DNA of 64,000 nucleotides from Thalassobaculum litoreum DSM 18839 (GCF_900102465.1 NZ_FNBW01000014.1:62001-126000), one strand, 5' to 3'. Positions 8,477 through 17,536 are shown, counted from the stretch's first letter. The notes: generated by a model not told the origin, from the sequence alone. Made by a program: numbers and translations.

Positions 8477-9957
8477 GTGCCGAAACGCTCCCCGAGGGCA
8501 TCGTGCGCTGCGACGCCTGTCCGGTGCTGTGCCGCATCCGCGAGGGCAAGTCGGGGGCCTGCGACCGCTACGCGAACGTGGCGGGAGACCTGGTCCGGCT
8601 CGACCCGCTGGTGGTGACCGAACAGGTGGCCGAGCGCGACGGCACGGTGGTGCCGTTCCTGGAGAGCGCCCCCGACTGGGACGGCAGGATCGTGGCCGAG
8701 CCGCCGGTCTTCGTCACCGGCATCGGCTCCGGCACCACCTATCCCGACTACAAGCCGGCCCCGTTCATCGTCGGCGCGGAATGGGACGGGGTGGATACCG
8801 TCACCGTCGTGACCGAGGGAATCTTCAGCTATTGCGGCGTGAAGGTGAAGATCGACACCGATCGCCATCTCGGCCCGGAACAGGCCCAGGTGCTGGCCGA
8901 CGGCGAGCCGGTCGGCCATGTCACCACGGCGGAATACGGCAGCCAGATGCTGTCGCTGGGCGGGGTGCGCCACCTGACCGGCGGCAGCAAGAAGGAGGGC
9001 ACGGCTACCTGTGCCGCGATGCTGGCCCTGTGCAACGGCGAGGCGGTGGAGCTGCAGATCGACGGCGGCAGCCGGGTCACGGTTCAGGCCGGCAAGCCGC
9101 CGATCGTCGACGGCGAGCAGGAGGCGCGGATGCGGGTCGGCTGCGGCTCGGCCACCATCGGCATCTTCGCGCCCCAATGGCTCGGCCATGCCGACGAGGT
9201 CATCGTCGTGGACGACCACATCACCGGCGTGCTCAGCGAGCATCAGGCCGGCAAGTTCCTCGACATGAAGCCCGGCGGCATCCGGGTGCGCGGCCGCAAG
9301 TCGACGCCCGGCCGCTACTTCCAGGTGGCGGAGCCGGGCTCCGGCTGGGGCGGCACCGACGTCACCGATCCGCTGGACATCATCGACCGGGTCGACCCCA
9401 AGACCGCCTGGCCGGGCGAGCGGGTGCTGATGGTCTCCACCACCGGCGAGGACAGTGCCTATTTCGAGTTGGATGACGGGCTGAATTTCGTCGCCAAACC
9501 AATGCCCAAGCCGCTGGAGGCGGTGGTCGACCGCATCGGCGAGAACTGCGAGCCGGCCCTGTGCACCGTGCTGTTCATGGGCGGCGCCGGCGGCAGCCTG
9601 CGGGCCGGAGTGACCGAGAATCCGGTGCGCCTGACCCGCTCGGTCCAGTCGACGATCACCCGCGTCACCTGCGGCGGCGCGCCGGTCTATGTCTGGCCCG
9701 GCGGCGGCATCACCCTGATGGTCGACGTCACGCGACTGCCCAGGGGCGCGTTCGGCTATGTGCCGACCCCGGCGCTGGTCGCCCCCATCGAGTTCACCCT
9801 GCCGCGCTGGGCCTACGAGGAGTTGGGCGGCTATACGGATGCCATCCGACCCCTGGCCGAGGTGCTGGAGAGCCGGCCGGACCTGCGCCGCGAGCGACAG
9901 GCGCCGGACAACCCGTGGCCCTACCTGCCCCAGGGGTCCGCGTCGCCTCGCGCCTGA
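8473..9957 (+). CDS. 6-hydroxynicotinate reductase-like iron-sulfur protein
   Basis: A 494-residue protein that I recognise as the proteobacterial 6-hydroxynicotinate reductase (HNR) family. The characterised member, from the anaerobe Eubacterium barkeri, is a ferredoxin-dependent Fe-S flavoprotein that reduces 6-hydroxynicotinate to a tetrahydro-6-oxo derivative. The N-terminus has a cluster-like motif C13-x2-C16-x3-C20-x9-C30, and more cysteines occur in the middle (TEGIFSYCGVKVK, GTATCAAM, RVGCGSATIG). It overlaps the Mo-hydroxylase stop by four bases and lies 8 bases before the UPF0280 gene. Co-transcription with a ring hydroxylase suggests hydroxylation followed by ring reduction. Substrate and direction are inferred. 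In this host the electron donor is unknown. Confidence 0.75.
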   Translation: MSAETLPEGIVRCDACPVLCRIREGKSGACDRYANVAGDLVRLDPLVVTEQVAERDGTVVPFLESAPDWDGRIVAEPPVFVTGIGSGTTYPDYKPAPFIVGAEWDGVDTVTVVTEGIFSYCGVKVKIDTDRHLGPEQAQVLADGEPVGHVTTAEYGSQMLSLGGVRHLTGGSKKEGTATCAAMLALCNGEAVELQIDGGSRVTVQAGKPPIVDGEQEARMRVGCGSATIGIFAPQWLGHADEVIVVDDHITGVLSEHQAGKFLDMKPGGIRVRGRKSTPGRYFQVAEPGSGWGGTDVTDPLDIIDRVDPKTAWPGERVLMVSTTGEDSAYFELDDGLNFVAKPMPKPLEAVVDRIGENCEPALCTVLFMGGAGGSLRAGVTENPVRLTRSVQSTITRVTCGGAPVYVWPGGGITLMVDVTRLPRGAFGYVPTPALVAPIEFTLPRWAYEELGGYTDAIRPLAEVLESRPDLRRERQAPDNPWPYLPQGSASPRA

Positions 9958-9965
9958 GGCCGGCC

Positions 9966-10826
9966 ATGCAGGCCGTCCGGCTTCACGATGGCCGCGTGCA
10001 CCTGCAGGACGGGCCGATCGACCTGATCCTGAAGGCGGAAGGCCCCGACCGCGCCGCGGCTGAGACGGCGGCGATCGACGCGTTCGACGGGTTGCTGACG
10101 GAACTGGTCGGAGAGCTGCCGATCCTGCGCCGCCCCATCGTCGATCCGCCTACGGCCGTGTCCGGCCCCGTTGCCCGCCGCATGGTCGCCGCCGTCGCCC
10201 CCTGGCCCGACCGGTTCGTCACGCCGATGGCGGCGGTCGCCGGCGCGGTCGCCGATCACATCCTGGCGTGCATGCTCGAAGCCGCTCCCGATCTGTCCCG
10301 CGCCTGGGTCAATGACGGCGGCGACATCGCCTTCCACCTGGCGCCGGAGCAGAGCTTCGATGTCGGGCTGGTGGCGGATCTGCAGGCGCCTGCCCTGGCG
10401 GGCACGGCGACGCTGCGCCACACGGACCCGGTGCGCGGCGTGGCGACCAGCGGGCGGGGCGGGCGCTCCTTCTCCTTCGGCATCGCCGATGCGGTCACGG
10501 TCCTGGCCCGGGATGCGGCCAGCGCGGATGTGGCGGCGACACTGATCGGCAACGCGGTCGACCTGCCCGGCCATCCCGCAATCCGCCGCGGCCCGGCCTC
10601 GGCGGAGGATCCGGACAGCGATCTCGGCGACCGGCCGGTGGTGCTCGACGTCGGCGCGCTCGCCCCCGGGGAGATCGATGCGGCCCTGGATGCGGGATTG
10701 CTCGCATACGAGACGATTACGAAAAGCATGCCCGTAAATGCCGTGGTACTATTTTTGGCAGGACGGTGGCGCATCGCCGGGGAAACCGTGCCGGCGGCCC
10801 GCGTCAGATGGTCCGACGGTACGTAG
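9966..10826 (+). CDS. UPF0280 family protein (ApbE superfamily)
   Basis: A 286-residue protein of the UPF0280 family, distantly related to the flavin transferase ApbE. It shows a family-like central [12 protein letters not shown], a [22 protein letters not shown] block and a C-terminal VVLDVGAL. No signal peptide is seen, so it is probably cytoplasmic. It is the last gene of the operon, 8 bases after the HNR homolog. One idea is that it flavinylates or matures the reductase, but this is inference only; no member of the family was known to me with that proven role. The start at 9966 is the first good ATG after the upstream stop. Confidence 0.8.
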   Translation: MQAVRLHDGRVHLQDGPIDLILKAEGPDRAAAETAAIDAFDGLLTELVGELPILRRPIVDPPTAVSGPVARRMVAAVAPWPDRFVTPMAAVAGAVADHILACMLEAAPDLSRAWVNDGGDIAFHLAPEQSFDVGLVADLQAPALAGTATLRHTDPVRGVATSGRGGRSFSFGIADAVTVLARDAASADVAATLIGNAVDLPGHPAIRRGPASAEDPDSDLGDRPVVLDVGALAPGEIDAALDAGLLAYETITKSMPVNAVVLFLAGRWRIAGETVPAARVRWSDGT

Positions 10827-10884
10827 GAAAGCTCCGGCCGGGAACGTCGCCGCGCGAACAGATGCGACGACCGGGGGGAAATGG

Positions 10885-13017
10885 ATGAACCATGGAATCG
10901 AGCCGTCGACGGCCGGACAGATCCGCAAGCTGTTCCAGCTGGAAGAGAGCGGCCCCGCCGCCGAGGGAGAGAAGCTGGCGCGGTCGGCCATCGACGACTT
11001 CTACCGCATGGCCACCGGCCACGAGGACATCGCCCCACTGTTCGAGGGTTCCGACCTCGACCGGTTGAAGCAGGCGCAGCTGCGGCACTGGACTGCCCTG
11101 TTCGCCGCGCGATCCGAGCGCGACCTGGACGCGGTGCTCGCCACCTCCGAACGGATCGGCCGTGTCCATGTGGAGCGGCGGATCGATACCTCGACCTACC
11201 TGGCCGGCTACGAGAAGCTGACCGAGGACCTGATCGTCGGCGTGGTGAAGAGCGTCAGGAAGGGCGACCGACAGGAGCACGAGATCCGTGCGATCCTGCG
11301 TCGATGCTTCGCCGATATCGCCGCCAGCATAGCCTCGTTCGGCTCGACCTCGAACGAGATCGACTCCACTGGCCGGCTGATGGCCATGTCGGACAGTCTT
11401 GAGCGCGAGATGTCGACCACCCTGTCCGAGGTGCGGCACCAGGTTCAGACCCTGAGCCAGGTGGCGGGTCAGCTCGAGAACATCGCCGGCGACGTCACCT
11501 CGGCGGCCGGCACCGTCGGCGCGAGCGCACAGAATACCCGCGATGGCGTGAACATCGTCGCCAGCGCCGCCCAGGAACTGGAGGCCTCGAGCCAGCAGAT
11601 CTCGGACCAGACCACCGGCGCGGCCCAGAAGGCGGAATCCACCCTCTCCGATATCGAGGAGGCCAAGCGCGCCATGGCGGCGCTGACCGAGAGCGCGGCG
11701 GCGATCGGCGACGTGACGGAACTGGTCCGCAGCATCGCCAAGCAGACCCGCCTGCTGGCGCTGAACGCCACCATCGAGGCGGCTCGGGCCGGGGACGCCG
11801 GCAAGGGCTTCGCCGTGGTCGCGGGCGAGGTGAAATCGCTCGCCGCGGAGACCGAGAACGCGATCGCGTCGGTCACCGAACGCACCCAGCAGATCTCGGC
11901 CTCGACCGACTCGGTCAACCTGGCGCTCGGCAGCATCGTGACCGGGGTGGAGGAGCTGTCCGAACGGGCCGGTTCGGTCTCCAGCTCGGCCGACGAACAG
12001 CGCGCCGCCATCGCCGAGATCGCCCGCAGCGCCGAACGCGCCTCCCTGGAGACCGGACAGGTCGCCGACCAGATCGGGGCGGTCCAGGACACGGCCAAGG
12101 TGTCCCTGCGGGCGGCGGACCGGCTGGCGGAGATCGCCGGGCGGCTCGGACGGGATGTCGGCGACCTGCAGCGCCGCATAACCACCATGCTGCGCTCCTC
12201 GGGGGTCGGCGACCGGCGCCAGGGCGACCGGGTGGCCGTCGGCATTCCAGGCACCTTGTCCATGGGGACCGCCTCGCTGAAGGGCCACACCGTCGATCTG
12301 TCGTTCTCCGGCGGTCTGTTCTTCCCGGGCCTCGACGAGGAGGCGACCGGGCAGGAGGGCACGGTGGAGGTCGACGGGATCGGGACCTTGCGCGCCCGGG
12401 TCGTCGGCAGCAGCCCGCTGGGTACCCATCTGCAGTTCCTGGCGCCGACCGATACCGAGATCGCCGGGGTACGGCGGGTCATCGAGGCGACCAAGACCCA
12501 TGATGCGCCGCTGGTGACGCTGTGCCGGGATGCCGCGGACAAGCTGTCCGGCATCCTGTCCTCGGCTCTGTCCTCCGGCCGGCTCGATATGGAGGATCTG
12601 TTCGACGACGACTACGTGCCGATCCAGGGGACCGACCCGGTGCAGTACTCCACCCGGTTCCTCGCCCTCACCGACGAGCAGTTCCCTGTCGTCCAGGAGG
12701 CGGTGGTGGCGAAGAACTCCGCCATCGTGTTCTGCGCCGCCGTCGACCGGAACGCCTACCTTCCGACCCACAACACCGCCTTCTCCAAGCCGCAGAAGCC
12801 GGGGGAGACGGTCTGGAACACCGCCAACAGCCGCAACCGACGGATCTTCGACGACCGGGCCGGCCTGCTCGCCGCCCGCAATACCGACGAGCACAAGATC
12901 CAGAGCTATGTCCGCGACATGGGCGGCGGCAACAAGCAGGTGCTCAAGGAGATCGACTGCCCGATCCGGGTGGCCGACCGGATCTGGGGTAACCTGCGGC
13001 TGGCCTACCGGAACTGA
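10885..13017 (+). CDS. Globin-coupled methyl-accepting chemotaxis protein with PilZ and C-terminal sensory-like domain
   Basis: A 710-residue soluble receptor without membrane segments. Residues 1-165 resemble a globin-coupled sensor (protoglobin), with the putative heme-ligating histidine H95 in [11 protein letters not shown]. An MCP signalling domain with the conserved hairpin ([20 protein letters not shown] near residues 290-310) follows. A PilZ-like domain starts near residue 443 (RRQGDRVAV, then DLSFSGG). The last 165 residues ([29 protein letters not shown]) match a module often found at the C-terminus of alphaproteobacterial MCPs. The ATG at 10885 follows GGGGGGAA. Oxygen sensing plus c-di-GMP input to chemotaxis is inferred. 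The globin call rests on pattern, not on an alignment. Confidence 0.82.
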   Translation: MNHGIEPSTAGQIRKLFQLEESGPAAEGEKLARSAIDDFYRMATGHEDIAPLFEGSDLDRLKQAQLRHWTALFAARSERDLDAVLATSERIGRVHVERRIDTSTYLAGYEKLTEDLIVGVVKSVRKGDRQEHEIRAILRRCFADIAASIASFGSTSNEIDSTGRLMAMSDSLEREMSTTLSEVRHQVQTLSQVAGQLENIAGDVTSAAGTVGASAQNTRDGVNIVASAAQELEASSQQISDQTTGAAQKAESTLSDIEEAKRAMAALTESAAAIGDVTELVRSIAKQTRLLALNATIEAARAGDAGKGFAVVAGEVKSLAAETENAIASVTERTQQISASTDSVNLALGSIVTGVEELSERAGSVSSSADEQRAAIAEIARSAERASLETGQVADQIGAVQDTAKVSLRAADRLAEIAGRLGRDVGDLQRRITTMLRSSGVGDRRQGDRVAVGIPGTLSMGTASLKGHTVDLSFSGGLFFPGLDEEATGQEGTVEVDGIGTLRARVVGSSPLGTHLQFLAPTDTEIAGVRRVIEATKTHDAPLVTLCRDAADKLSGILSSALSSGRLDMEDLFDDDYVPIQGTDPVQYSTRFLALTDEQFPVVQEAVVAKNSAIVFCAAVDRNAYLPTHNTAFSKPQKPGETVWNTANSRNRRIFDDRAGLLAARNTDEHKIQSYVRDMGGGNKQVLKEIDCPIRVADRIWGNLRLAYRN

Positions 13018-13100
13018 CCGGCCGGAGAACGCTGCCCGGGGAGAGCCGCCCGGGGAGTGCCGCCCAGGAAGCACCGCCCAAGTCGGATTTTCGACCGTAT

Positions 13101-13114
13101 TTGATGCAGGTCAA
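13101..13114. promoter_or_regulatory. FNR/FixK-type binding site upstream of hsp20
   Basis: TTGATGCAGGTCAA matches the FNR/FixK consensus TTGAT-N4-ATCAA at nine of ten fixed positions. Its centre is about 80 bases before the Hsp20 start, which would suit activation at about -41 with a leader near 40 nt. The 170-base gap has no other clear signal. It implies low-oxygen or NO-responsive control of the small heat-shock gene. Confidence 0.6.
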
Positions 13115-13187
13115 TGTCGGCTGACCGCACCTCCGCCAAGCTTCCGTCGTCCGAAATCGGACAAGGGAACCCGCCACGGAGGTGACT

Positions 13188-13646
13188 ATGGTCGAAGGTG
13201 TTCCATCCCATGCAGACTGGTGGCCGCAGGTCATGGACCCGCTGCGGCGGTTCGGCAACCGCGTCGCCGAATTCTTCAGCCCGCCCTCCGATGCGACGGC
13301 GTCGAGTGCCGCCTACGTCATCGAGATCGAGCTGCCGGGCGTGCGCGAGGCGGACATCCATGTGGAGGTCCATGGCGACCAGATGACGGTCAGCGGCGAA
13401 AAGCGGTCCTCGCGCGACGAGAAGACGGACAGCTACATCTTTTCCGAGCGCACCTACGGCGCGTTCCGGCGGACCTTCCGTTTCCCGCCGGACGTGGACG
13501 AGACCGGAATCGAGGCGCATAGCGAAGACGGCATCCTGCGCATCACCCTGCCGAAGAAGGCGGAGACCGCCCAGGGCAAGCGTCGCATCGAGATCCAGCG
13601 CGCGCCCAAGGGCGTCACCGGCGATCCGCGGCCGAATTTCGAATAG
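13188..13646 (+). CDS. Hsp20/alpha-crystallin family small heat-shock protein
   Basis: A 152-residue small chaperone that holds unfolding proteins in an ATP-independent way. The alpha-crystallin core spans about residues 40-135, with the family-typical LPGVREADIHVEV, the YGAFRRTFRFP strand and the GILRITLPK motif ending in KRRIEIQ. The start at 13188 follows GGAGG at 13178-13182 with good spacing; an earlier in-frame GTG at 13182 overlaps that ribosome site. It stands alone behind an FNR-like box and next to the globin-coupled receptor, so a low-oxygen or nitrosative-stress role is plausible. Confidence 0.93.
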   Translation: MVEGVPSHADWWPQVMDPLRRFGNRVAEFFSPPSDATASSAAYVIEIELPGVREADIHVEVHGDQMTVSGEKRSSRDEKTDSYIFSERTYGAFRRTFRFPPDVDETGIEAHSEDGILRITLPKKAETAQGKRRIEIQRAPKGVTGDPRPNFE

Positions 13647-13735
13647 GGACTTACCGGTTGGCCCGTGGGGGGCTGGGCAGGCGGATCGGCGCCGGACGGA
13701 TGCGTGTCCGGCCGCCGATCCGCCACGCCGGCCTC

Positions 13736-13938
13736 GCAGGTCGGTGCCCCTGGGTCCCGGCCTCGCCCCGGGCGGACCCGGGGTCGATCCGGGATAACGG
13801 TTGCGGGATACATTCAAGAAAACATCGTCATCCCGGCGAGCTCCGGGCCTGACCCGGAGGTCGGCCGGGACCCAGGCTGACGCCCTCCGGGTCCCGGGCA
13901 GTCCCCGGGGCGAGCCCGGGGTCTCCCGGGATGACGAT
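13736..13938. repeat. GC-rich palindromic repeat region (gap 13647-13955)
   Basis: The 309-base gap between the convergent hsp20 and SDR genes holds no gene. It contains a hairpin CCCCGGG-CGGA-CCCGGGG at 13766-13783. A 115-bp unit follows, bounded by the inverted pair ATCGTCATCCCGG (13824-13836) and CCGGGATGACGAT (13926-13938). A lone copy of the left end lies at 19275-19286. It is probably a dispersed intergenic element, possibly acting in transcription termination. Confidence 0.7.
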
Positions 13939-13955
13939 CGGAGGAGCGCGGAGGC

Positions 13956-14735
13956 TCAATCCTTCGGCTGGATCACATGCCCCTGGGCGAGTCGCCCGCC
14001 ATCGGCGTAGATCACCTGCCCGGTCACATACGAGCTGTCGTCGCTCGCCAGGAACAGGGCGACGCCGGCCATTTCGTCCGGCTCCGACGCCCGGCGCATG
14101 GGGGTGCGCATCTCGACCCGGCGCATCGCCTCGTTGTCGGTGAGGATGCCGGCGCGGAACAGGTCGGTGGCCACGCTGCCCGGCCCGATGGCGTTCACCC
14201 GGATGCCGTAATCCGCCAGATCCATCGCCATGGTCTTGGTGAGCTGCGCCACCCCGCCCTTGGACGCGTTGTAGGCGGCGAGCCCCGTCGGGGCGATCAC
14301 CGAGTTGACCGAGGCGGTGTTGACGATCCGGCCCTGGATGCCGCGATCCACCATCCGCCGCGCCGCCTCCTGGCCGGTCAGGAACACGCCCTTAAGGTTG
14401 ACCGCGATCACCCGGTCGAAGGTTTCGTCGTCCAGCTCCAGGAACGGGTGATTGTGGATCACCCCGGCATTGGCGACGGCGATGTCCAGGCTGCCATAGG
14501 CCTCGATCGTGCGGTCCATCAGCGACGCGACCTGGGCGCGGTCGGACACGTCGCAGGCGATGAAGCGGGCCTCGCCGCCGGCCTGCTTGATCGCCTCGAC
14601 CGAGGTATCGCCGGCCATGGGGTCGGCGTCCGACACCACGACCTTGGCCCCTTCCAGGGCGAACCGCTTGGCGATGGCCGCACCGATTCCCCGCGCCGCG
14701 CCGGTGACGACGGCAACTTTTCCTTCCAGACGCAT
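13956..14735 (-). CDS. SDR family NAD(P)-dependent oxidoreductase
   Basis: A classical 259-residue short-chain dehydrogenase/reductase. It has the TGAARGIG cofactor motif at residues 11-18, NAG at 89-91, and the catalytic triad S142, Y155 and K159 (YNASK). The C-terminal YADGG motif is also present. The acidic residue D36 after beta-2 (VVVSDAD) favours NAD over NADP. The start at 14735 has GAGGGAT upstream. It lies 17 bases downstream of prpE and is likely co-transcribed. The substrate is unknown; a hydroxyacyl or sugar-alcohol substrate would be typical. Confidence 0.9.
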   Translation of the reverse strand: MRLEGKVAVVTGAARGIGAAIAKRFALEGAKVVVSDADPMAGDTSVEAIKQAGGEARFIACDVSDRAQVASLMDRTIEAYGSLDIAVANAGVIHNHPFLELDDETFDRVIAVNLKGVFLTGQEAARRMVDRGIQGRIVNTASVNSVIAPTGLAAYNASKGGVAQLTKTMAMDLADYGIRVNAIGPGSVATDLFRAGILTDNEAMRRVEMRTPMRRASEPDEMAGVALFLASDDSSYVTGQVIYADGGRLAQGHVIQPKD

Positions 14736-14752
14736 GTCCTATCCCTCTTGTT

Positions 14753-16651
14753 CTACCCTTTGCGGGCGTATCCGATGGTTTGCAGCGACGTGGCGATCTC
14801 TTCGAGGATCGCCGGGTCGTCGATGGTGGCGGGGGTGGCGAAGCTCTCGCCGTCGGCGATCTTCTGCATGGTGGCGCGCAGGATCTTGCCCGATCGGGTC
14901 TTCGGCAGACGCAGGACCACGGTCGCCTGTTTGAAGGCGGCCACCGGCCCGATGCGGTCGCGCACCATCGCCACCACTTCCTTCACGATTTCCTCATGCG
15001 GCCGGTTCACCCCGTCCTTCAGCACCAGGAAGCCGAGCGGCACCTGGCCCTTCACCTCGTCGGCGACGCCGATCACGGCGCATTCGGCCACGTCCTGGTG
15101 GCTGGCCAGCACCTCCTCCATGCCGCCGGTGGAGAGGCGGTGGCCGGCGACGTTGATGATGTCGTCGGTGCGCGACATGACATGGAGATAGCCGTCCGCG
15201 TCGACGATCCCGGCATCGCCGGTCTGGTAGTAGCCGGGGAACTCCGCCATGTAGCTCTCGATGAACCGGTCGTCGTTGTTCCACAGGGTCGGCAGGGCGG
15301 CCGGGGCCATCGGCAGCTTGATCGCCAGCGAGCCGATCTCGCCCGGCGGCATCTCCTCGCCCTCCGGCGACAGCGCATGGACCTCGTAGCCCGGCACCGC
15401 GCGGGTGGGCGAGCCCGGCTTGAACGGCAGCAGCTCGATGCCGAGGCAGTTCGACGCGATCGGCGAGCCGGTCTCGGTCTGCCACCAATTGTCGATCACC
15501 GGCACCTTCAGGTGGTCCTCGGCCCATTTCAGGGTGTCCGGGTCGCAGCGCTCGCCGGCCAGGAACTGGGCGCGGTAGTGGGACAGGTCGTATTTCTCCA
15601 GCAGCTTGCCCTGGGGATCCTCCTTCTTGATCGCGCGCAGGGCGGTCGGGGCGGTGAACATCGCCTTGACCTTGTGCTGCTCGATCACCCGCCAGAAGGC
15701 GCCGGCATCCGGCGTGCCGATGGGCTTGCCCTCGTACAGGATCGTGGTGCAGCCGTGGAACAGCGGCGCGTAGACGATGTAGGAGTGCCCCACCACCCAG
15801 CCCACGTCGGAGGCGGCCCAGTACACGTCGCCGGTGTCCATGCCGTAGATGTTGGGCATCGACCATTTCAGGGTAACCAGGTGCCCGCCGGTGGCGCGCA
15901 CCACACCCTTCGGCTTCCCGGTCGTGCCGGAGGTGTAGAGGATGTAGACGGGATCCTCCGCCTTCACCGGCACGCATTTGGCCGGCTCCGCCTGGGCGAC
16001 CGCGTCTTCCCACAGCCAGTCGCGGCCCATGACCAGGGTGGCCTCCTCCTGGGGGCGCTGCTTGATGATGCAGGCGTTGGGCTTGTGCTCGGCCAGCTCG
16101 ATGGCCCGGTCCAGCAGCGGCTTGTAGTGCACCACCCGCTGGCCCTCCAGGCCGCAGGAGGCGGCGACGATGACCTTCGGCTTGGCGTCGTCGATCCGGG
16201 TGGCGAGCTCCTTGGAGGCGAAACCGCCGAACACCACCGAATGGATGGCGCCGATCCGGCTGCAGGCCAGCATGGCGACGACCGCTTCGGGGATCATCGG
16301 CATGTAGAGGATCACCCGGTCCCCGTAGCGCACGCCCAAGCCCGCCAGGGCGCCGGCGAAGGCTGCCGTGCGCTCCTTTAGCTGGGCGTAGGTGATGGTC
16401 TCCACGGTGTTGGTAACGGGACTGTCGTAGATGATCGCCGGCTGGCTGCCGCGGCCTTCGTCCACGTGGCGGTCGACGGCGTTGTAGCAGGTGTTGGTCG
16501 TGCCGCCGACGAACCACCGGTAGAACGGCGGGTTGCTGTCGTCGAGAACGGTGTCCCAGCGCTTGGTCCAGACCACGTCCTCGGCGGCGCGCGCCCAGAA
16601 CGCCTGCGGATCTGACTGCCAGGACGTATAGACGTCGTCGAATTGGCCCAT
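14753..16651 (-). CDS. prpE: Propionate--CoA ligase
   Basis: A 632-residue acyl-adenylating enzyme of the propionyl-CoA synthetase type, which activates propionate with ATP and CoA. The N-terminal ACS-type extension (YTSWQSDPQAFWARAAEDVVW) is present. The P-loop is YILYTSGTTGKPKG, followed by WWQTETGSP. The catalytic C-terminal lysine lies in KTRSGKILRATM. The ATG at 16651 gives the normal family length; the frame is open further upstream, but that part is not conserved. The following SDR gene is 17 bases away. No methylcitrate-cycle genes are in the window. Acetate is a possible second substrate. Confidence 0.92.
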   Translation of the reverse strand: MGQFDDVYTSWQSDPQAFWARAAEDVVWTKRWDTVLDDSNPPFYRWFVGGTTNTCYNAVDRHVDEGRGSQPAIIYDSPVTNTVETITYAQLKERTAAFAGALAGLGVRYGDRVILYMPMIPEAVVAMLACSRIGAIHSVVFGGFASKELATRIDDAKPKVIVAASCGLEGQRVVHYKPLLDRAIELAEHKPNACIIKQRPQEEATLVMGRDWLWEDAVAQAEPAKCVPVKAEDPVYILYTSGTTGKPKGVVRATGGHLVTLKWSMPNIYGMDTGDVYWAASDVGWVVGHSYIVYAPLFHGCTTILYEGKPIGTPDAGAFWRVIEQHKVKAMFTAPTALRAIKKEDPQGKLLEKYDLSHYRAQFLAGERCDPDTLKWAEDHLKVPVIDNWWQTETGSPIASNCLGIELLPFKPGSPTRAVPGYEVHALSPEGEEMPPGEIGSLAIKLPMAPAALPTLWNNDDRFIESYMAEFPGYYQTGDAGIVDADGYLHVMSRTDDIINVAGHRLSTGGMEEVLASHQDVAECAVIGVADEVKGQVPLGFLVLKDGVNRPHEEIVKEVVAMVRDRIGPVAAFKQATVVLRLPKTRSGKILRATMQKIADGESFATPATIDDPAILEEIATSLQTIGYARKG

Positions 16652-16879
16652 CGTCGCGCTCTCCCTTGTCGCCGGATCCGTGATCGGTCCGTGTCTTCGT
16701 TCTTCGGTGAACTCTATGCGGGAGGCAGCGGTCTTGTTAAGCGCCCGCTTCGTCGCGGGGCCCGATGGTGACGCGCCGGCATGCCGTCCGGACATCCACT
16801 CCGATGGGGGCGACTAACAAGCTTCAAGGGGTTGGAGATTTCATCGTCCATGTAAGAAAATCTATTTAATATCATAAAG

Positions 16880-16893
16880 TTAGCTTTGCCTAA
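16880..16893. promoter_or_regulatory. Inverted repeat upstream of mntP promoter, candidate MntR-type operator
   Basis: TTAGCTTTGCCTAA is an inverted repeat (TTAG/CTAA) within an AT-rich patch, ending three bases before the -35 box of the mntP promoter. In enterobacteria the Mn sensor MntR activates mntP from an upstream site, and this position would suit an activator. The link to MntR is inference; no regulator gene is in the window. Confidence 0.4.
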
Positions 16894-16896
16894 TTT

Positions 16897-16925
16897 TTGA
16901 CTTCGGGTCCGGGCGGGGCTATATA
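16897..16925 (+). promoter_or_regulatory. Sigma-70-type promoter of mntP
   Basis: TTGACT (16897-16902) and TATATA (16920-16925) are separated by 17 bases, close to the housekeeping consensus. Transcription would start near 16932, giving a leader of about 50 nt. The region 16652-16981 between the divergent prpE and mntP genes (330 bases) holds no gene. It has a conspicuous AT-rich stretch at 16845-16900 and the palindrome at 16940. Confidence 0.7.
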
Positions 16926-16939
16926 CGGGCTTCCTTAAG

Positions 16940-16957
16940 GGGGTGCCCGGGCACCCC
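16940..16957. other. Perfect 18-bp palindrome in the mntP leader
   Basis: GGGGTGCCCGGGCACCCC is perfectly symmetric and lies just after the predicted transcription start of mntP, 25 bases before the ATG. It could be a repressor operator or an RNA hairpin. A second small stem, CCGG-CGGAAA-CCGG, lies at 16967-16980 directly before the start codon, where no clear Shine-Dalgarno sequence is seen. Confidence 0.6.
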
Positions 16958-16981
16958 ATCCACAGACCGGCGGAAACCGGA

Positions 16982-17536
16982 ATGATCTCGACCCTTGCCC
17001 TTGCTGTCGGCGTCTCCGCGGATGCGTTCACCGTGTCGATCGGGAACGGCGCGAGGCAGGACCGTCACCGCACGGTCGACATGCTGCTGATCGCCTTCCT
17101 CTTCGCCGCGGCGGAGACGGTGGCGCTGCTGCTCGGCTGGTCGCTGGGGCATGCCGCCAATGCCTATGTGGCGGCGGTCGATCATTGGATCGCGTTCGGG
17201 ATTCTCGGCGGCGTCGGCGCGAAGATGATCTGGGAGAGCCTGGTCGCGAACCCCGACAGCGGACCGGCGGTGATCTGGCCGACCCTGGCGCTGACCGCCA
17301 TCGGCACCAGCGTCGATACCTTCGCCGTCGGCGCCGTGCTGGCGCTGATGGAGGATGCCCTGGTGCCGACCGCGCTCGCCATCGCCGCCGTCACCTTCGT
17401 GATGGCGTGCCTCGGGATGCTGCTCGGCCGCGCGGCAGGCACCGCGCTGGGCCGGCCCGCCGGGGCGATCGGCGGAGTCATCCTGATCGCCATCGGCAGC
17501 GTGATTCTGGTTCAGCATCTCGGGGTGTGGGCATAG
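16982..17536 (+). CDS. mntP: Manganese efflux pump MntP
   Basis: A 184-residue inner-membrane protein with about six hydrophobic segments, matching the MntP family in length. The two inverted halves each carry the acidic motif seen in the family: ADAFTVSIGNG near residue 13 and SVDTFAVGAV near residue 110. It exports excess Mn2+. The ATG at 16982 gives the correct N-terminus. It has its own promoter and palindromic leader and ends 41 bases before an unrelated acyl-CoA synthetase gene. Confidence 0.92.
   Translation: MISTLALAVGVSADAFTVSIGNGARQDRHRTVDMLLIAFLFAAAETVALLLGWSLGHAANAYVAAVDHWIAFGILGGVGAKMIWESLVANPDSGPAVIWPTLALTAIGTSVDTFAVGAVLALMEDALVPTALAIAAVTFVMACLGMLLGRAAGTALGRPAGAIGGVILIAIGSVILVQHLGVWA

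Noticed and set aside
16926-16981. yybP-ykoY manganese riboswitch before mntP
   Set aside because: The predicted leader is only about 50 nt and lacks the conserved loop sequences; a palindromic DNA site fits better.
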